Source: an uncultured Flavobacteriales bacterium
GTDB taxonomy: Bacteria; Bacteroidota; Bacteroidia; Palsa-965
Direction: 5' to 3'
Length of the DNA: 55,429 nt
Assembly: GCA_937974275.1 (NCBI GenBank)
Contig: CALJIF010000132.1
Location: 1 to 55,429 of the forward strand
Shown here piece by piece: positions 8,986-17,581 of the stretch (position 1 is its first letter; each line of letters opens with the position of its first letter). The notes beneath the pieces were generated by a model. It was not told the origin of the DNA, searched no databases, and saw only the letters and a program-made list of their open reading frames with translations. The translations under genes and the position numbers were made by a program.

Positions 8986-11445
8986 ATGAAACAAATTTTT
9001 ACTCTTCTTGCTGCGTGTTGTTCTCTTTTTGCCGTAGCTCAACCCGCCGGCTGGTCTTTTGTAGTTCCATTGGATATTACAAACCCCAACGGCGTACAGG
9101 TTACCAACTATCAGGTTGGAATAACACTTAATACGGCAACACCAATTGGTGCAGGACAAATGCAAGCGACCGGTGCAGATATTCGATTTGGAAATAACTG
9201 CTCAGGCTCTACGCTATACAATTATTGGATTGAGTCGGGTATTAATACGGCGAATACCCTCATTTGGGTTAAAGTAGATACGCTACCTGCTAATGCTACA
9301 AAACGCATTTTCCTTTATTACGGGAATTCTGCTGCAACCGCTGTGTCTGCCGTTCCCGGAACGTTCTTCGGCCCACATTCATCCACGGATAGTGTAGCTA
9401 GCGGTGGTTCCGGCGGTGCAACGAATTCCCAACGCGGTTTCCGTTTCTCGCCCAATGAAGATTTAATCGTTACCCATTTCGGTAAGCGCGAGCCGAATGG
9501 AACAACACGTTATGTTACCCTTTTCAATCAAACTACTCAGGCCATTATCGCTCAAACCCAAGTGGCCGGTCCGGCAGCTCAATATAGCTATGGCGCACTT
9601 CCTACACCTATTCGTTTGGTTACCGCGCAACAGTACTCGTTACAATTATATCAAGGTTCTACAGACGGCTACTACTTCGGACCTTCAAGTCAAATTGGTC
9701 AACATTTAACTTATTTGGACATGCGTTATTGCAACTCGTGTACACAAAATACTTTTCCGACAAGCGTGTTAGGTAACTATCATTACGGTTATCCTGATAT
9801 GTGGTATTTCACACGCAATAACGGGCTAGCAGCAACTCCAACTGTTGCCGTTGGCGCTCTTGTCGCCCCTACAGTTGCTGCTATCGTTTCCAATTCGGTA
9901 ATCTGCAGTGGCGATTCCACTTCATTATCAGCTGTCGGTTCCGGAGGTGTTGGTCCATATACTTATGCATGGACACCTTCTGCATCATTAGCTAATCCTG
10001 CATCGAGCGCTACTAATGCTGCTCCGGGCACAACAACTACTTATACAGTTACGATCACTGATGCCTGTACTTCAACGGCATCTACAACGGTTGCTGTAAC
10101 GGTTAATCCTACTCCAACAGTTAGCATTACGGCATCTTCTCCTGCAATTTGTGCAGGGGATACAGCATTGTTAACGGCAACCAGTGGTGGAACGGGACAA
10201 TGGTTCATGAATGGTAGCCCAATTGTTGGACAAACTTCCACAACATTGCAGGCTACAATGGCAGGTGTGTATAATTATATTAAGACAAACACCAATGGTT
10301 GTGCCGATTCAGCTGCTGTTGGTCAAACAATCACCGTAAATGCATTGCCGGTTGTTACAGCAACAGTAAATACCAACGAAGTGTGTGCAGGTGATTCGGT
10401 TATTTTTAACGGAGGTGGTGCATTGACTTACGTTTGGAGTAATGGAATTATCGATAATACATCTTACGCCATAACACAAACCGGCTATTACACCGTTATG
10501 GGTGTGGATGCAAACGGTTGTATGAATTCCGATTCTGTGATGGTAACCGCAAATGCGCTGCCGGCTGCGAATCTGGGAGCAGATATCAACACTTGTCAAG
10601 GAACTGTAACTCTGGATCCTCAGGTTTCAGGTGCGATGTATGTATGGAATTCAGGAGATACAACACAAACGATCACCACCACAACTCCAGGAACATACTT
10701 TGTGACTGTAACTGATACAAACGGATGTGTGAATAGTGATACAATCGCTGTTAGCTTCAATGCAAATCCGGTTGTTGATTTGGGAGCTGATACAACAGTA
10801 TGTGGTGATGCTGTTATTATGAATGCGCAAAATCCGGGTGCAACGTATTTGTGGAGCACGGGTGATACCACTCAGCAGTCGGCTGCTGTTGCGTCAGGTG
10901 TTTATACTGTAGTTGTTACAGATAGCAACGGTTGTTTTGCTTCAGATACGATTGTAGTTACCATTAACGCATTGCCTTCGGTTGCTGCTAGTGCTGCTGC
11001 CACAACGGTTTGTATTGATGATGCCAACGTGACGTTAACTGGAACACCTGTAGGCGGAACGTGGTCAGGTCCGGGTGTGAGCGGAAATGCTTTTGATCCA
11101 TCTGTGGGTATTGGCACGCAAAGCTTAACTTACTCGTTTACTGATGCGAATGGTTGCACGAATACTGATGGTGTCTCAATTCAGGTGAACGCGTGTGTTG
11201 GCGTTGAAGAAAATGCCGGTGTCGCTGCTCTGGAAGTTTACCCTGTTCCGTTTAATCAATCTGTGAACTTGATTAATAACGATAGCGAACCTGTTACTGT
11301 AATTATTTATGCTGCAGATGGACGTGTTGTTACGCAGTTGCAATTGATGAGCGGCCGCACAGAGTTGAATACTGCTGCGTGGAGTAACGGTTTCTATTTC
11401 TTGCAAACTCCCGGCTCTACAATCAAATTGTTGAAGTCAGAATAA
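8986..11445 (+). CDS. Large secreted protein: DUF2341-like domain, Ig/PKD-like repeats, T9SS sorting domain
   Basis: An 819-residue exported protein. The ATG at 8986 gives a clean signal peptide (MKQIFTLLAACCSLFAVAQ); the longer in-frame start upstream falls in the terminator. After the signal comes a DUF2341-like region (about 20-125, with GADIRFGNN and RIFLYYGN), a fibronectin-like stretch, then six or so roughly 75-90-residue repeats, each with a cysteine pair such as ICAGD ... NGCADS and a TYxVTVTD strand. The last about 75 residues (LEVYPVPFNQSV ... FYFLQTPG) form a type A T9SS C-terminal sorting domain, so the protein is expected to cross the outer membrane and be anchored or released. 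No catalytic motif is seen; an adhesin or matrix role is inference. Confidence 0.88.
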   Translation: MKQIFTLLAACCSLFAVAQPAGWSFVVPLDITNPNGVQVTNYQVGITLNTATPIGAGQMQATGADIRFGNNCSGSTLYNYWIESGINTANTLIWVKVDTLPANATKRIFLYYGNSAATAVSAVPGTFFGPHSSTDSVASGGSGGATNSQRGFRFSPNEDLIVTHFGKREPNGTTRYVTLFNQTTQAIIAQTQVAGPAAQYSYGALPTPIRLVTAQQYSLQLYQGSTDGYYFGPSSQIGQHLTYLDMRYCNSCTQNTFPTSVLGNYHYGYPDMWYFTRNNGLAATPTVAVGALVAPTVAAIVSNSVICSGDSTSLSAVGSGGVGPYTYAWTPSASLANPASSATNAAPGTTTTYTVTITDACTSTASTTVAVTVNPTPTVSITASSPAICAGDTALLTATSGGTGQWFMNGSPIVGQTSTTLQATMAGVYNYIKTNTNGCADSAAVGQTITVNALPVVTATVNTNEVCAGDSVIFNGGGALTYVWSNGIIDNTSYAITQTGYYTVMGVDANGCMNSDSVMVTANALPAANLGADINTCQGTVTLDPQVSGAMYVWNSGDTTQTITTTTPGTYFVTVTDTNGCVNSDTIAVSFNANPVVDLGADTTVCGDAVIMNAQNPGATYLWSTGDTTQQSAAVASGVYTVVVTDSNGCFASDTIVVTINALPSVAASAAATTVCIDDANVTLTGTPVGGTWSGPGVSGNAFDPSVGIGTQSLTYSFTDANGCTNTDGVSIQVNACVGVEENAGVAALEVYPVPFNQSVNLINNDSEPVTVIIYAADGRVVTQLQLMSGRTELNTAAWSNGFYFLQTPGSTIKLLKSE

Positions 11446-11463
11446 TAATGCAATTAGGTTTAG

Positions 11464-11493
11464 AAGAGGCTGTCCGAAAAGGCAGCCTCTTTT
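11464..11493 (+). terminator. Intrinsic terminator after the T9SS repeat protein
   Basis: AAGAGGCTG (11464-11472) pairs with CAGCCTCTT (11483-11491) and ends in TTTT. The end of the T-tract also supplies the TTTG of the next promoter. Confidence 0.85.
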
Positions 11494-11524
11494 GTTATTA
11501 CTCCAATTGCCTTGCGTAACTTTG
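11491..11524 (+). promoter_or_regulatory. Promoter for the rpe operon
   Basis: TAACTTTG at 11517-11524 is an exact TAnnTTTG -7 box. TTTG at 11491-11494 is 22 bp upstream, slightly longer than ideal, and overlaps the preceding terminator's T-tract. The ATG of rpe is at 11544, 19 nt after the box. Confidence 0.65.
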
Positions 11525-11543
11525 CTTGTCAATAATAAATCTC

Positions 11544-12191
11544 ATGTCATTACTTGTAGCGCCTTCATTATTATCTGCCGATTTCGGTAAGTTGTCTCAG
11601 GATATTGAATTTGTCAATAATTCTGCTGCCGATTGGTTCCACGTTGATGTTATGGACGGAGTTTTCGTGCCGAATATTTCATTCGGTTTTCCGATCATGA
11701 AAACATTGCAGCTGGAAGCGCGTAAGCCGCTTGATGTACATTTAATGATTGTTGATCCGGACAAGTATCTGTCAGAATTTGCGAAATACAATACGTACAT
11801 GTGTTCTGTGCATTACGAAGCCTGTACGCATATGCATCGGACAATTCAAAATATCAAATCGTTGGGAATGAAAGCGAGCGTGGTGCTGAATCCACATACT
11901 CCAATTCATGTGTTGAATGATATTATTCATGAATTGGATATGGTGCTGTTGATGAGTGTAAATCCGGGTTTTGGCGGGCAGAAGTTTATCCCTCACACCT
12001 TGCAAAAAGTAAGTGCGTTGAAGCAGATGATTCAAGAGAAACAACTTCCGACGTTGATTCAGGTGGATGGTGGAGTAGATCCATCCAACGCTCGTGCATT
12101 GGAAAATGCCGGTGCAAATGTGGTTGTTGCCGGTAACGCTGTGTTCGGTGCGCCGGATCGTCATGAAGCTATCCGATTAATCAAGGGATAA
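11544..12191 (+). CDS. rpe: Ribulose-phosphate 3-epimerase
   Basis: Interconverts ribulose-5-phosphate and xylulose-5-phosphate in the pentose phosphate pathway. The 215-residue TIM barrel has APSLLSADFG at the N-terminus, metal-site motifs HVDVMDG and DVHLMI, the loop MSVNPGFGGQKF and the phosphate-binding end QVDGGV ... VVAGNAVFG. The ATG at 11544 is preferred over an in-frame TTG at 11526 because the -7 box ends at 11524 and the transcript should start around 11530. The next gene starts one base after the stop codon, so the two are translationally linked. Confidence 0.96.
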   Translation: MSLLVAPSLLSADFGKLSQDIEFVNNSAADWFHVDVMDGVFVPNISFGFPIMKTLQLEARKPLDVHLMIVDPDKYLSEFAKYNTYMCSVHYEACTHMHRTIQNIKSLGMKASVVLNPHTPIHVLNDIIHELDMVLLMSVNPGFGGQKFIPHTLQKVSALKQMIQEKQLPTLIQVDGGVDPSNARALENAGANVVVAGNAVFGAPDRHEAIRLIKG

Positions 12192-12192
12192 A

Positions 12193-14043
12193 ATGCAATT
12201 TCCTGCATTCCGTTTTTTTCTTCGTTTATATCTGCTGTGGTTATTGTTATTCGCAGCAGCGCGTTTGATATTTCTGTTGTGGAATATTGAAGAGTGGTGG
12301 AGTGCAGGCGTGTTGGAAGCCGTTGCATCTTTTGTTTACGGTTTGTATTTGGATACGGCAATGTGCGGTTACTTTATGGCATTACCATGGTTAATGGTTG
12401 TAGTTCATATGTGGACGCAGCAACAATTCTGGTTAACGCTGGCTAAAGTATTTACGGCATTATGGATTATCACACTTGGATGGATCACGATCGGAGAATT
12501 ACCGGTGTACGATGAATGGCACCACAAACTGACTTTCAAGGCCATTTGGTTTTTGGGTAATCCTCTTGAAGTTATTCATACCGCATCGTGGTGGCAATTG
12601 GGTCTTGGAATTCCTGCGGTAATTGGATTTTCATTTTTAGGAATTCGCCTGTACAATCGTCGTGTGCATCCCGAGGATATCTTGCCTCGTTCGCCCTGGT
12701 GGAAACCTACATTAACCACGCTGCTAATGCCTCCGCTTTTGATGTTGGCCATTCGTGGTGGTGTGCAACAAATTCCTGCTAATGTCAGTGATGCATACTA
12801 TTCCGGTAACAATGCATTAAATCTTACTTCGGTAAATTCTGCTTTTCATCTTGCGGCGAGCATTTTGGAAAACGCAAAAGGTGGTGAGCCGTATGCGTTT
12901 ATGAAGAATAATGAAGCAGATGCAATTTTAGATTCACTTTATAGCGTAAACCCCGATTCGACAGTGTCGGTATTTCGCGTGCAACGACCTAATATCGTTT
13001 TGGTCGTGTTGGAAAGCTGGTCGGCGGATTTGGTAAAATCATGCGGTGGCTACGACAGCATAACTCCATTCTTCGATTCAATTGCACAACACGGAATTTT
13101 GTTCAGCGACTGTTACGCAAGTGGCGGATTGTCTGACCAAGGAATGGCTGCTGTTTTTTCAGGTTTTCCTGCGCAACCACGGACATCCATCATTACGCAA
13201 CCCAACAAGTATCCTAAGTTGCCGTGTATTAATAAGGAACTGAAGAAAGCAGGGTACAAGAGCTCATTCGCATTCGGTGGACAGTTGAGTTATGGAAACA
13301 TCCGATCGTACATGTATTTCAATGAGTTCGATAAAATTATTGAAGGTGATGATTTTGATGATTCCATTCCTCAAGGGAAATTGGGTGTTGCAGATGAATA
13401 TTTATTCCGTCGTCAATTGCAGGATTTAAAGGGGACAACGCAGCCATTTTTTGCATCTATGTTTACGCTGAGTTCGCACGGTCCTTTCGACTTTCCGATG
13501 AAACACGAGTTGAACTGGGGCGGCAAGGAAAAAGATTATATCAATTCCGTTTTGTATGTTGATCGTTGCCTGAAGGAATTTATTCACGATGCAAAGAAGC
13601 AGCCATGGTATAATAATACATTATTTGTTTTTGTTTCTGATCACAGTCACAACTCACCGAAAAATTGGGCATTTAACGATCCTCGCTACCGTCGTATTCC
13701 TATGTTGTTTTTTGGTGAAGTGTTGAAGGAACAATATCGTGGTTGGAATTACACCGAAACTGTTTCCCAAACGGATCTTGCAAAAACATTACTTACGCAG
13801 TTGCAACTGCCTGCCGAAGATTACGTGTACAGTAAAGATGTTTTTAATCGCACTGCAAAACACTTTGCTTTTTTCGCATTTGAGGAGGGTATGGGCTGGA
13901 TTGAACCCAATCGATACATCACATGGTGGGTTGATGGTCGTGTGGATCACAAGAAGTTTGTGCAGCCCGGCGATTCTTTGCGATTAGGCAGACGTGGACA
14001 AGCTTACCTGCAAAAAGTGATGAATGACTATTGGGCATTTTAA
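12193..14043 (+). CDS. LTA synthase-like alkaline-phosphatase-superfamily membrane protein
   Basis: A 616-residue inner-membrane protein with about five N-terminal TM helices (to about residue 210) and a periplasmic alkaline-phosphatase-fold domain of the LtaS/phosphoglycerol-transferase group. Active-site elements are NIVLVVLESWSADL (metal-binding Glu near 273), GGLSDQGM where a Ser takes the place of the LtaS nucleophile Thr, TLSSHGPFDFP and FVFVSDHSHNS. Such proteins in Gram-negative bacteria transfer phosphoglycerol or phosphoethanolamine groups to glycans or lipids; they do not make true lipoteichoic acid. It begins one base after the rpe stop. The substrate cannot be told from the sequence. 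Confidence 0.88.
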   Translation: MQFPAFRFFLRLYLLWLLLFAAARLIFLLWNIEEWWSAGVLEAVASFVYGLYLDTAMCGYFMALPWLMVVVHMWTQQQFWLTLAKVFTALWIITLGWITIGELPVYDEWHHKLTFKAIWFLGNPLEVIHTASWWQLGLGIPAVIGFSFLGIRLYNRRVHPEDILPRSPWWKPTLTTLLMPPLLMLAIRGGVQQIPANVSDAYYSGNNALNLTSVNSAFHLAASILENAKGGEPYAFMKNNEADAILDSLYSVNPDSTVSVFRVQRPNIVLVVLESWSADLVKSCGGYDSITPFFDSIAQHGILFSDCYASGGLSDQGMAAVFSGFPAQPRTSIITQPNKYPKLPCINKELKKAGYKSSFAFGGQLSYGNIRSYMYFNEFDKIIEGDDFDDSIPQGKLGVADEYLFRRQLQDLKGTTQPFFASMFTLSSHGPFDFPMKHELNWGGKEKDYINSVLYVDRCLKEFIHDAKKQPWYNNTLFVFVSDHSHNSPKNWAFNDPRYRRIPMLFFGEVLKEQYRGWNYTETVSQTDLAKTLLTQLQLPAEDYVYSKDVFNRTAKHFAFFAFEEGMGWIEPNRYITWWVDGRVDHKKFVQPGDSLRLGRRGQAYLQKVMNDYWAF

Positions 14044-14046
14044 TTT

Positions 14047-14063
14047 TGGCACAATATTGGCAG
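14047..14063 (+). promoter_or_regulatory. Sigma-54-type promoter upstream of the HExxH protein gene
   Basis: TGGCACAATATTGGCA starts at 14047, four bases after the stop codon of the preceding gene. The invariant GG (14048-14049) and GC (14060-14061) are exactly 10 bp apart and the -24 half TGGCACA is near perfect; the -12 half is TGGCA against TTGCA. The expected start is near 14073, giving a leader of about 60 nt to the ATG at 14133. A TAATTTTT sequence at 14119 is a weaker alternative for the primary sigma. Confidence 0.6.
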
Positions 14064-14132
14064 CTTAATAGTCGTTAACCTGTAAACGCTATTTCATGAT
14101 TCTACGCTACTCAACCTGTAATTTTTTGAGCC

Positions 14133-15461
14133 ATGCCAAGAATCGTCCTTCCTTTACTGCTAGCATTGCTGCCTTTATTCGCTGTCGCGGATAATAATGA
14201 AGCCAATCTTATTTATGCTTATCACAAGAAGCAGAGCGACAAGCTACTATTAGTGTTGCGTTTGTTCGATGACGGCACTTATCAGCATACCAAATACACC
14301 AACAAAAAAATCTATCACGATTACGGCACATACGCTCAGCGTCGTAAGCGCATCACTTTTGTAAGCGAGAATAAAAAGCGTGGTTTTACTTCTGTTGCCG
14401 GGAAAACGTATTTCGTTTCGAAGCAAGGATTGCATAAGAGTCGCATCGATATGCTGTTGGGGAAGAATGAAATCATGCGCCCGGATGATGAAGAAGAGTA
14501 TGCACGCGACTGGACGTACAATCCTTTGCTTAAGGCTGAAGATCAACTTCCGGATAATACCATCACTCCTGTAAAAACTCCTGAAACATCTGCTACTCCT
14601 GCAAAGACTAAGGAGAACAACTATGGTTATGAAGCCGGGTTTGATGCTGCGGCATGGGTAAAATCATATTACATTGGTTTAACGGATAAATATGTATCGC
14701 CTTTCACGCCGATTATTGACAAACATTATTGCGGACCATCATGTTATTATACAGTGATCAACGGACAGCGCATAGAGTGGGATGGAGACACTGCGCGTGG
14801 AGCATTGTTCAGTGAATTTGAAACGGTGATCCACGAAACCGTTCATCACTGTAATGGTTTTGGGAATGCACTTATTCAGCCGGGAATTATTATTGATATG
14901 AAACGTTCTGATCGTTTTAAGTCGGAAGAAGTAAAGGCAATTATACCTGCAGATGCACCGAATCAAATCTTTCGATACAAAACGTACATGGGCGAAGGTT
15001 CGAATGTTAGTTCGAATGTAGATGGAATATTCGGATTGATGGATGAATTTTCCGCGTATCAGAATGGTTGCACAGCCGCAACTTTAGCAGCGGAAAAAGC
15101 ATTTTCCCTGGGTGATGAGAAAACCGGTAAAGCCTTATTGGGACAGGCTCGCGGAACGTACTTTGCGTACTTTGAATTCTCTTTGTTTATCGCATGGTAC
15201 CTTGAATATGCGGAGCAATTTTATCCGGAGATGTATAAGAAGTTTATGGCGAATAAAAATTTGCGAGTAGCATTTACACTCAACGAAATGGTGTACGTGC
15301 AAACGTTACAGAAAATGGATGCACTGGCAAAAACTCCGGGAGCGTATAGTGTGTATGATGGTTTTGCCGGCAAGGAGCTGGAAAAGCATCAGACTACGCT
15401 CAATAAATTTCGCGTTAAAGGAGTAACGTTGACCAACTATAAAACGTTTCTCGTTCCTTAA
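14133..15461 (+). CDS. Secreted protein with HExxH motif, putative zinc metallopeptidase
   Basis: A 442-residue protein of no family I recognise with certainty. It starts with a signal peptide (MPRIVLPLLLALLPLFAVA). Residues about 25-120 look like a small beta-rich domain with alternating basic residues; a Pro/Thr/Lys linker follows (about 145-165). The C-terminal domain contains VIHETVHH, i.e. an HExxH zinc motif at residues 234-238, and DEFSAYQNG with a glutamate at 305, which could be the third ligand of a gluzincin. Protease activity is inference from these residues. It follows the LTA-synthase-like gene but appears to have its own sigma-54-type promoter, and is convergent with, and directly abuts, the next gene. 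Confidence 0.6.
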   Translation: MPRIVLPLLLALLPLFAVADNNEANLIYAYHKKQSDKLLLVLRLFDDGTYQHTKYTNKKIYHDYGTYAQRRKRITFVSENKKRGFTSVAGKTYFVSKQGLHKSRIDMLLGKNEIMRPDDEEEYARDWTYNPLLKAEDQLPDNTITPVKTPETSATPAKTKENNYGYEAGFDAAAWVKSYYIGLTDKYVSPFTPIIDKHYCGPSCYYTVINGQRIEWDGDTARGALFSEFETVIHETVHHCNGFGNALIQPGIIIDMKRSDRFKSEEVKAIIPADAPNQIFRYKTYMGEGSNVSSNVDGIFGLMDEFSAYQNGCTAATLAAEKAFSLGDEKTGKALLGQARGTYFAYFEFSLFIAWYLEYAEQFYPEMYKKFMANKNLRVAFTLNEMVYVQTLQKMDALAKTPGAYSVYDGFAGKELEKHQTTLNKFRVKGVTLTNYKTFLVP

Positions 15462-16211
15462 TTATTCGAAAACTCCGAGATAGAAAATGAAACGCATTCC
15501 CCAGTGTTTTAAACTGTCTTTGAATTGTTCATCCGAATAAGCTGAAGTTGTGTTTACATTCAGTTCATCGCGTGTTGATTTGAAATCTGTTTTCCAGAAC
15601 GGTAGCATATAGTAGGGTTCGTACGTTACTCCAAATCTGTTCCCGATCTGAATACTGGCACCAATTTTAGCGGCAAGAAACATTTTCGTATCAATTGGAT
15701 GTACGGATCCGCTCATTTTAAAAGGGTTCGTCAGCAACCATGCTGCAAATGTTGTTGCATACTCAAAATTGGATGCTTGCTTGATGACCATCGGATGAAA
15801 GGACAGTGCACTAAATAAGCCCATTCGAATTATTGGCGTATCAACAAATTTAAATCCTGCAGAAAGACTAATGCTTCTGTCAATTAGTGCAAATGTTCCT
15901 TTCTGTTCAACGCCCATCGAGTCAATGCCTTTGTAACGCATGGAATTTCTGTTCGACATATAATCCATATCAAACCAAAAGCGCTCTCCTGATAGGGCAT
16001 AACCTATGTTCCATCCGCCCATCAGTTCGGTCATTTCGGGTTTAACAGTAAGCCATGGACGCAGTTCGGCGTATTCACGAAATAGCAGATTAACATGATT
16101 CCATTTGGGATATGCCGTGTTAATTCCGAAACGAACAGATAATCCTTCAGGATTTTGCGCACGAATTGATGCCGTCCAGAAGACGATAATAATTAACAGT
16201 ATTTTTTTCAT
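15462..16211 (-). CDS. Secreted hypothetical protein, probable outer-membrane beta-barrel
   Basis: A 249-residue protein with a signal peptide (MKKILLIIIVFWTASIRAQ) and many short alternating amphipathic segments (for example FWFDMDYMSN and FGVTYEPYYML) ending in the aromatic-rich FIFYLGVFE. A final aromatic or hydrophobic residue pattern and the lack of internal TM helices suggest an outer-membrane barrel. I cannot assign a family. It lies 18 bp downstream of the saccharopine-dehydrogenase-like gene on the same strand and is probably co-transcribed with it. The 3' end abuts the convergent HExxH gene without a spacer, so no terminator can be placed between them. Confidence 0.6.
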   Translation of the reverse strand: MKKILLIIIVFWTASIRAQNPEGLSVRFGINTAYPKWNHVNLLFREYAELRPWLTVKPEMTELMGGWNIGYALSGERFWFDMDYMSNRNSMRYKGIDSMGVEQKGTFALIDRSISLSAGFKFVDTPIIRMGLFSALSFHPMVIKQASNFEYATTFAAWLLTNPFKMSGSVHPIDTKMFLAAKIGASIQIGNRFGVTYEPYYMLPFWKTDFKSTRDELNVNTTSAYSDEQFKDSLKHWGMRFIFYLGVFE

Positions 16212-16229
16212 GGGGGAGATGCATTGGGG

Positions 16230-17426
16230 TTACAAAGCGTAGTCCGAAAGGTAATTAAATCTCGGTAACAGGGCACCATTCTTACAAATGCTGCCACGTT
16301 CTATTAGTCCGTCGGGATCGTTACCCAACAATGCGGGAATCACTTTTTCCAGCAACTCTTTGCCGAAACTTTCCGATGCATCACGAGGTAATTCACAGGG
16401 TAAGTTATCTACTGCCATTACGGTTATCGCAGAATTCTCGAAAGGCTTGTCCACTGCAGTTTCTGTTTGCGGATTGTATCCGTAAAACGGTTCGGTAATG
16501 CTGGATGACTTGGTTGTACTTGGAATAGAGCCGTCGATATCACACGTTACATCAGCAATAACACTCACGCGGAATTCAGGACCTTTCATGTCTGTTTTTT
16601 CAAACAACTTCGGCGCCCGCGGATCCCAGAATGAGCAATGTATCAGCAAGTCGCAGTGTGGCGTGAATTTGGCAAACGTGCTGCGGAATTGTTCAGGATT
16701 TTTGTAGAAGCGATCTCTATCCCAAGGAGCTCCATCTTTCGCTTCGTTATAGTCGTACGAATGTAACTGCGTATATACCGCTTCGCGGAACGAATAATGC
16801 GTGAATTCGTAAGGCGTGATGCGGCGAATGTGCAATAATCCCAATAATTCAATTGCTCCATTGGCTACGCGTCCATTGCCGGTAACAATCATTTTCATGT
16901 TTGGCAACTTCACCTTCTTTAATTCTTCTTTCAGTTCCACCATATCACGACATTGATAGGCCGGCTTTAAATCGAACAATCCAAATCGCAATCCGTATCC
17001 CCGTAAACCATTATAAGCGCCTACAATTCCTGCGAAGTGACCAAAACCAATAATACGGTTGAAATCCGGGTCAGTCAGACATTCATAATCGATCATTTGA
17101 ATTTTCTTCGCAATTAAGGCGTGCATCAATTTTTGATTGTGCGGTTGCTTTTTGATCGTATGCGAAAAGAAAAAGTACTTTTTACCGGCAATCAAACTCG
17201 CAATTGGAACTTCCTTAATACCCAACAGTACGTCACAGGTGGATAAATCTTCCTGTAACTGTACTCCCGCCGCACGATATTCATCGTCCGAAAAGCCTCG
17301 CCAGTCGCTGGGTTGCACCAACACTTCCACTCCAAATTCACGTTGTAAAATGACACATTGTGCGGGTGTAAATGGAACACGTTTATCACGGGGAAGTTTG
17401 CCTTCGCGAAGGATGCCGATTTTCAT
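16230..17426 (-). CDS. Saccharopine / alanine dehydrogenase-like NAD(P)-dependent enzyme
   Basis: A 398-residue cytoplasmic oxidoreductase. The N-terminal part (MKIGILREGKLPRDKRVPFTP) is the AlaDH/PNT substrate domain, and MKMIVTGNGRVANGAIELL about residue 180 is the Rossmann glycine-rich motif with GxGxxxxG. The middle and C-terminal parts (IHCSFWDPRAPKLF, VIADVTCDIDGSIP, VDNLPCELPRDASESFG) resemble lysine-forming saccharopine dehydrogenases and bacterial relatives in Bacteroidota more than alanine dehydrogenase. The physiological substrate is uncertain, since no lysine-pathway genes adjoin it. A -7 box lies 25 nt upstream of the ATG. Confidence 0.82.
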   Translation of the reverse strand: MKIGILREGKLPRDKRVPFTPAQCVILQREFGVEVLVQPSDWRGFSDDEYRAAGVQLQEDLSTCDVLLGIKEVPIASLIAGKKYFFFSHTIKKQPHNQKLMHALIAKKIQMIDYECLTDPDFNRIIGFGHFAGIVGAYNGLRGYGLRFGLFDLKPAYQCRDMVELKEELKKVKLPNMKMIVTGNGRVANGAIELLGLLHIRRITPYEFTHYSFREAVYTQLHSYDYNEAKDGAPWDRDRFYKNPEQFRSTFAKFTPHCDLLIHCSFWDPRAPKLFEKTDMKGPEFRVSVIADVTCDIDGSIPSTTKSSSITEPFYGYNPQTETAVDKPFENSAITVMAVDNLPCELPRDASESFGKELLEKVIPALLGNDPDGLIERGSICKNGALLPRFNYLSDYAL

Positions 17427-17451
17427 AAGTTCAGGTTTTGTATAGAAAGCG

Positions 17452-17459
17452 CAAAGATA
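17452..17459 (-). promoter_or_regulatory. -7 box TATCTTTG for the saccharopine-dehydrogenase-like gene
   Basis: The minus strand reads TATCTTTG here, an exact TAnnTTTG match ending 25 nt before the ATG. No TTTG is found at the right -33 distance. It forms a divergent promoter region with kup. Confidence 0.5.
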
Positions 17460-17548
17460 CGTGTATGCGGGGATAGTTCGGGATGCAAAAGAACGCGTGA
17501 ACTACCGTTTTTATTGATAAAAATCAACGCTCATTTGCACTACTATTC

Positions 17549-17556
17549 TACCTTTG
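17549..17556 (+). promoter_or_regulatory. -7 box TACCTTTG for kup
   Basis: An exact TAnnTTTG match ending 25 nt before the kup ATG. A TTTG at 17534-17537 is too close to serve as the -33 element. Confidence 0.5.
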
Positions 17557-17581
17557 TGCGTTATTTTCAAACATCATCCAC

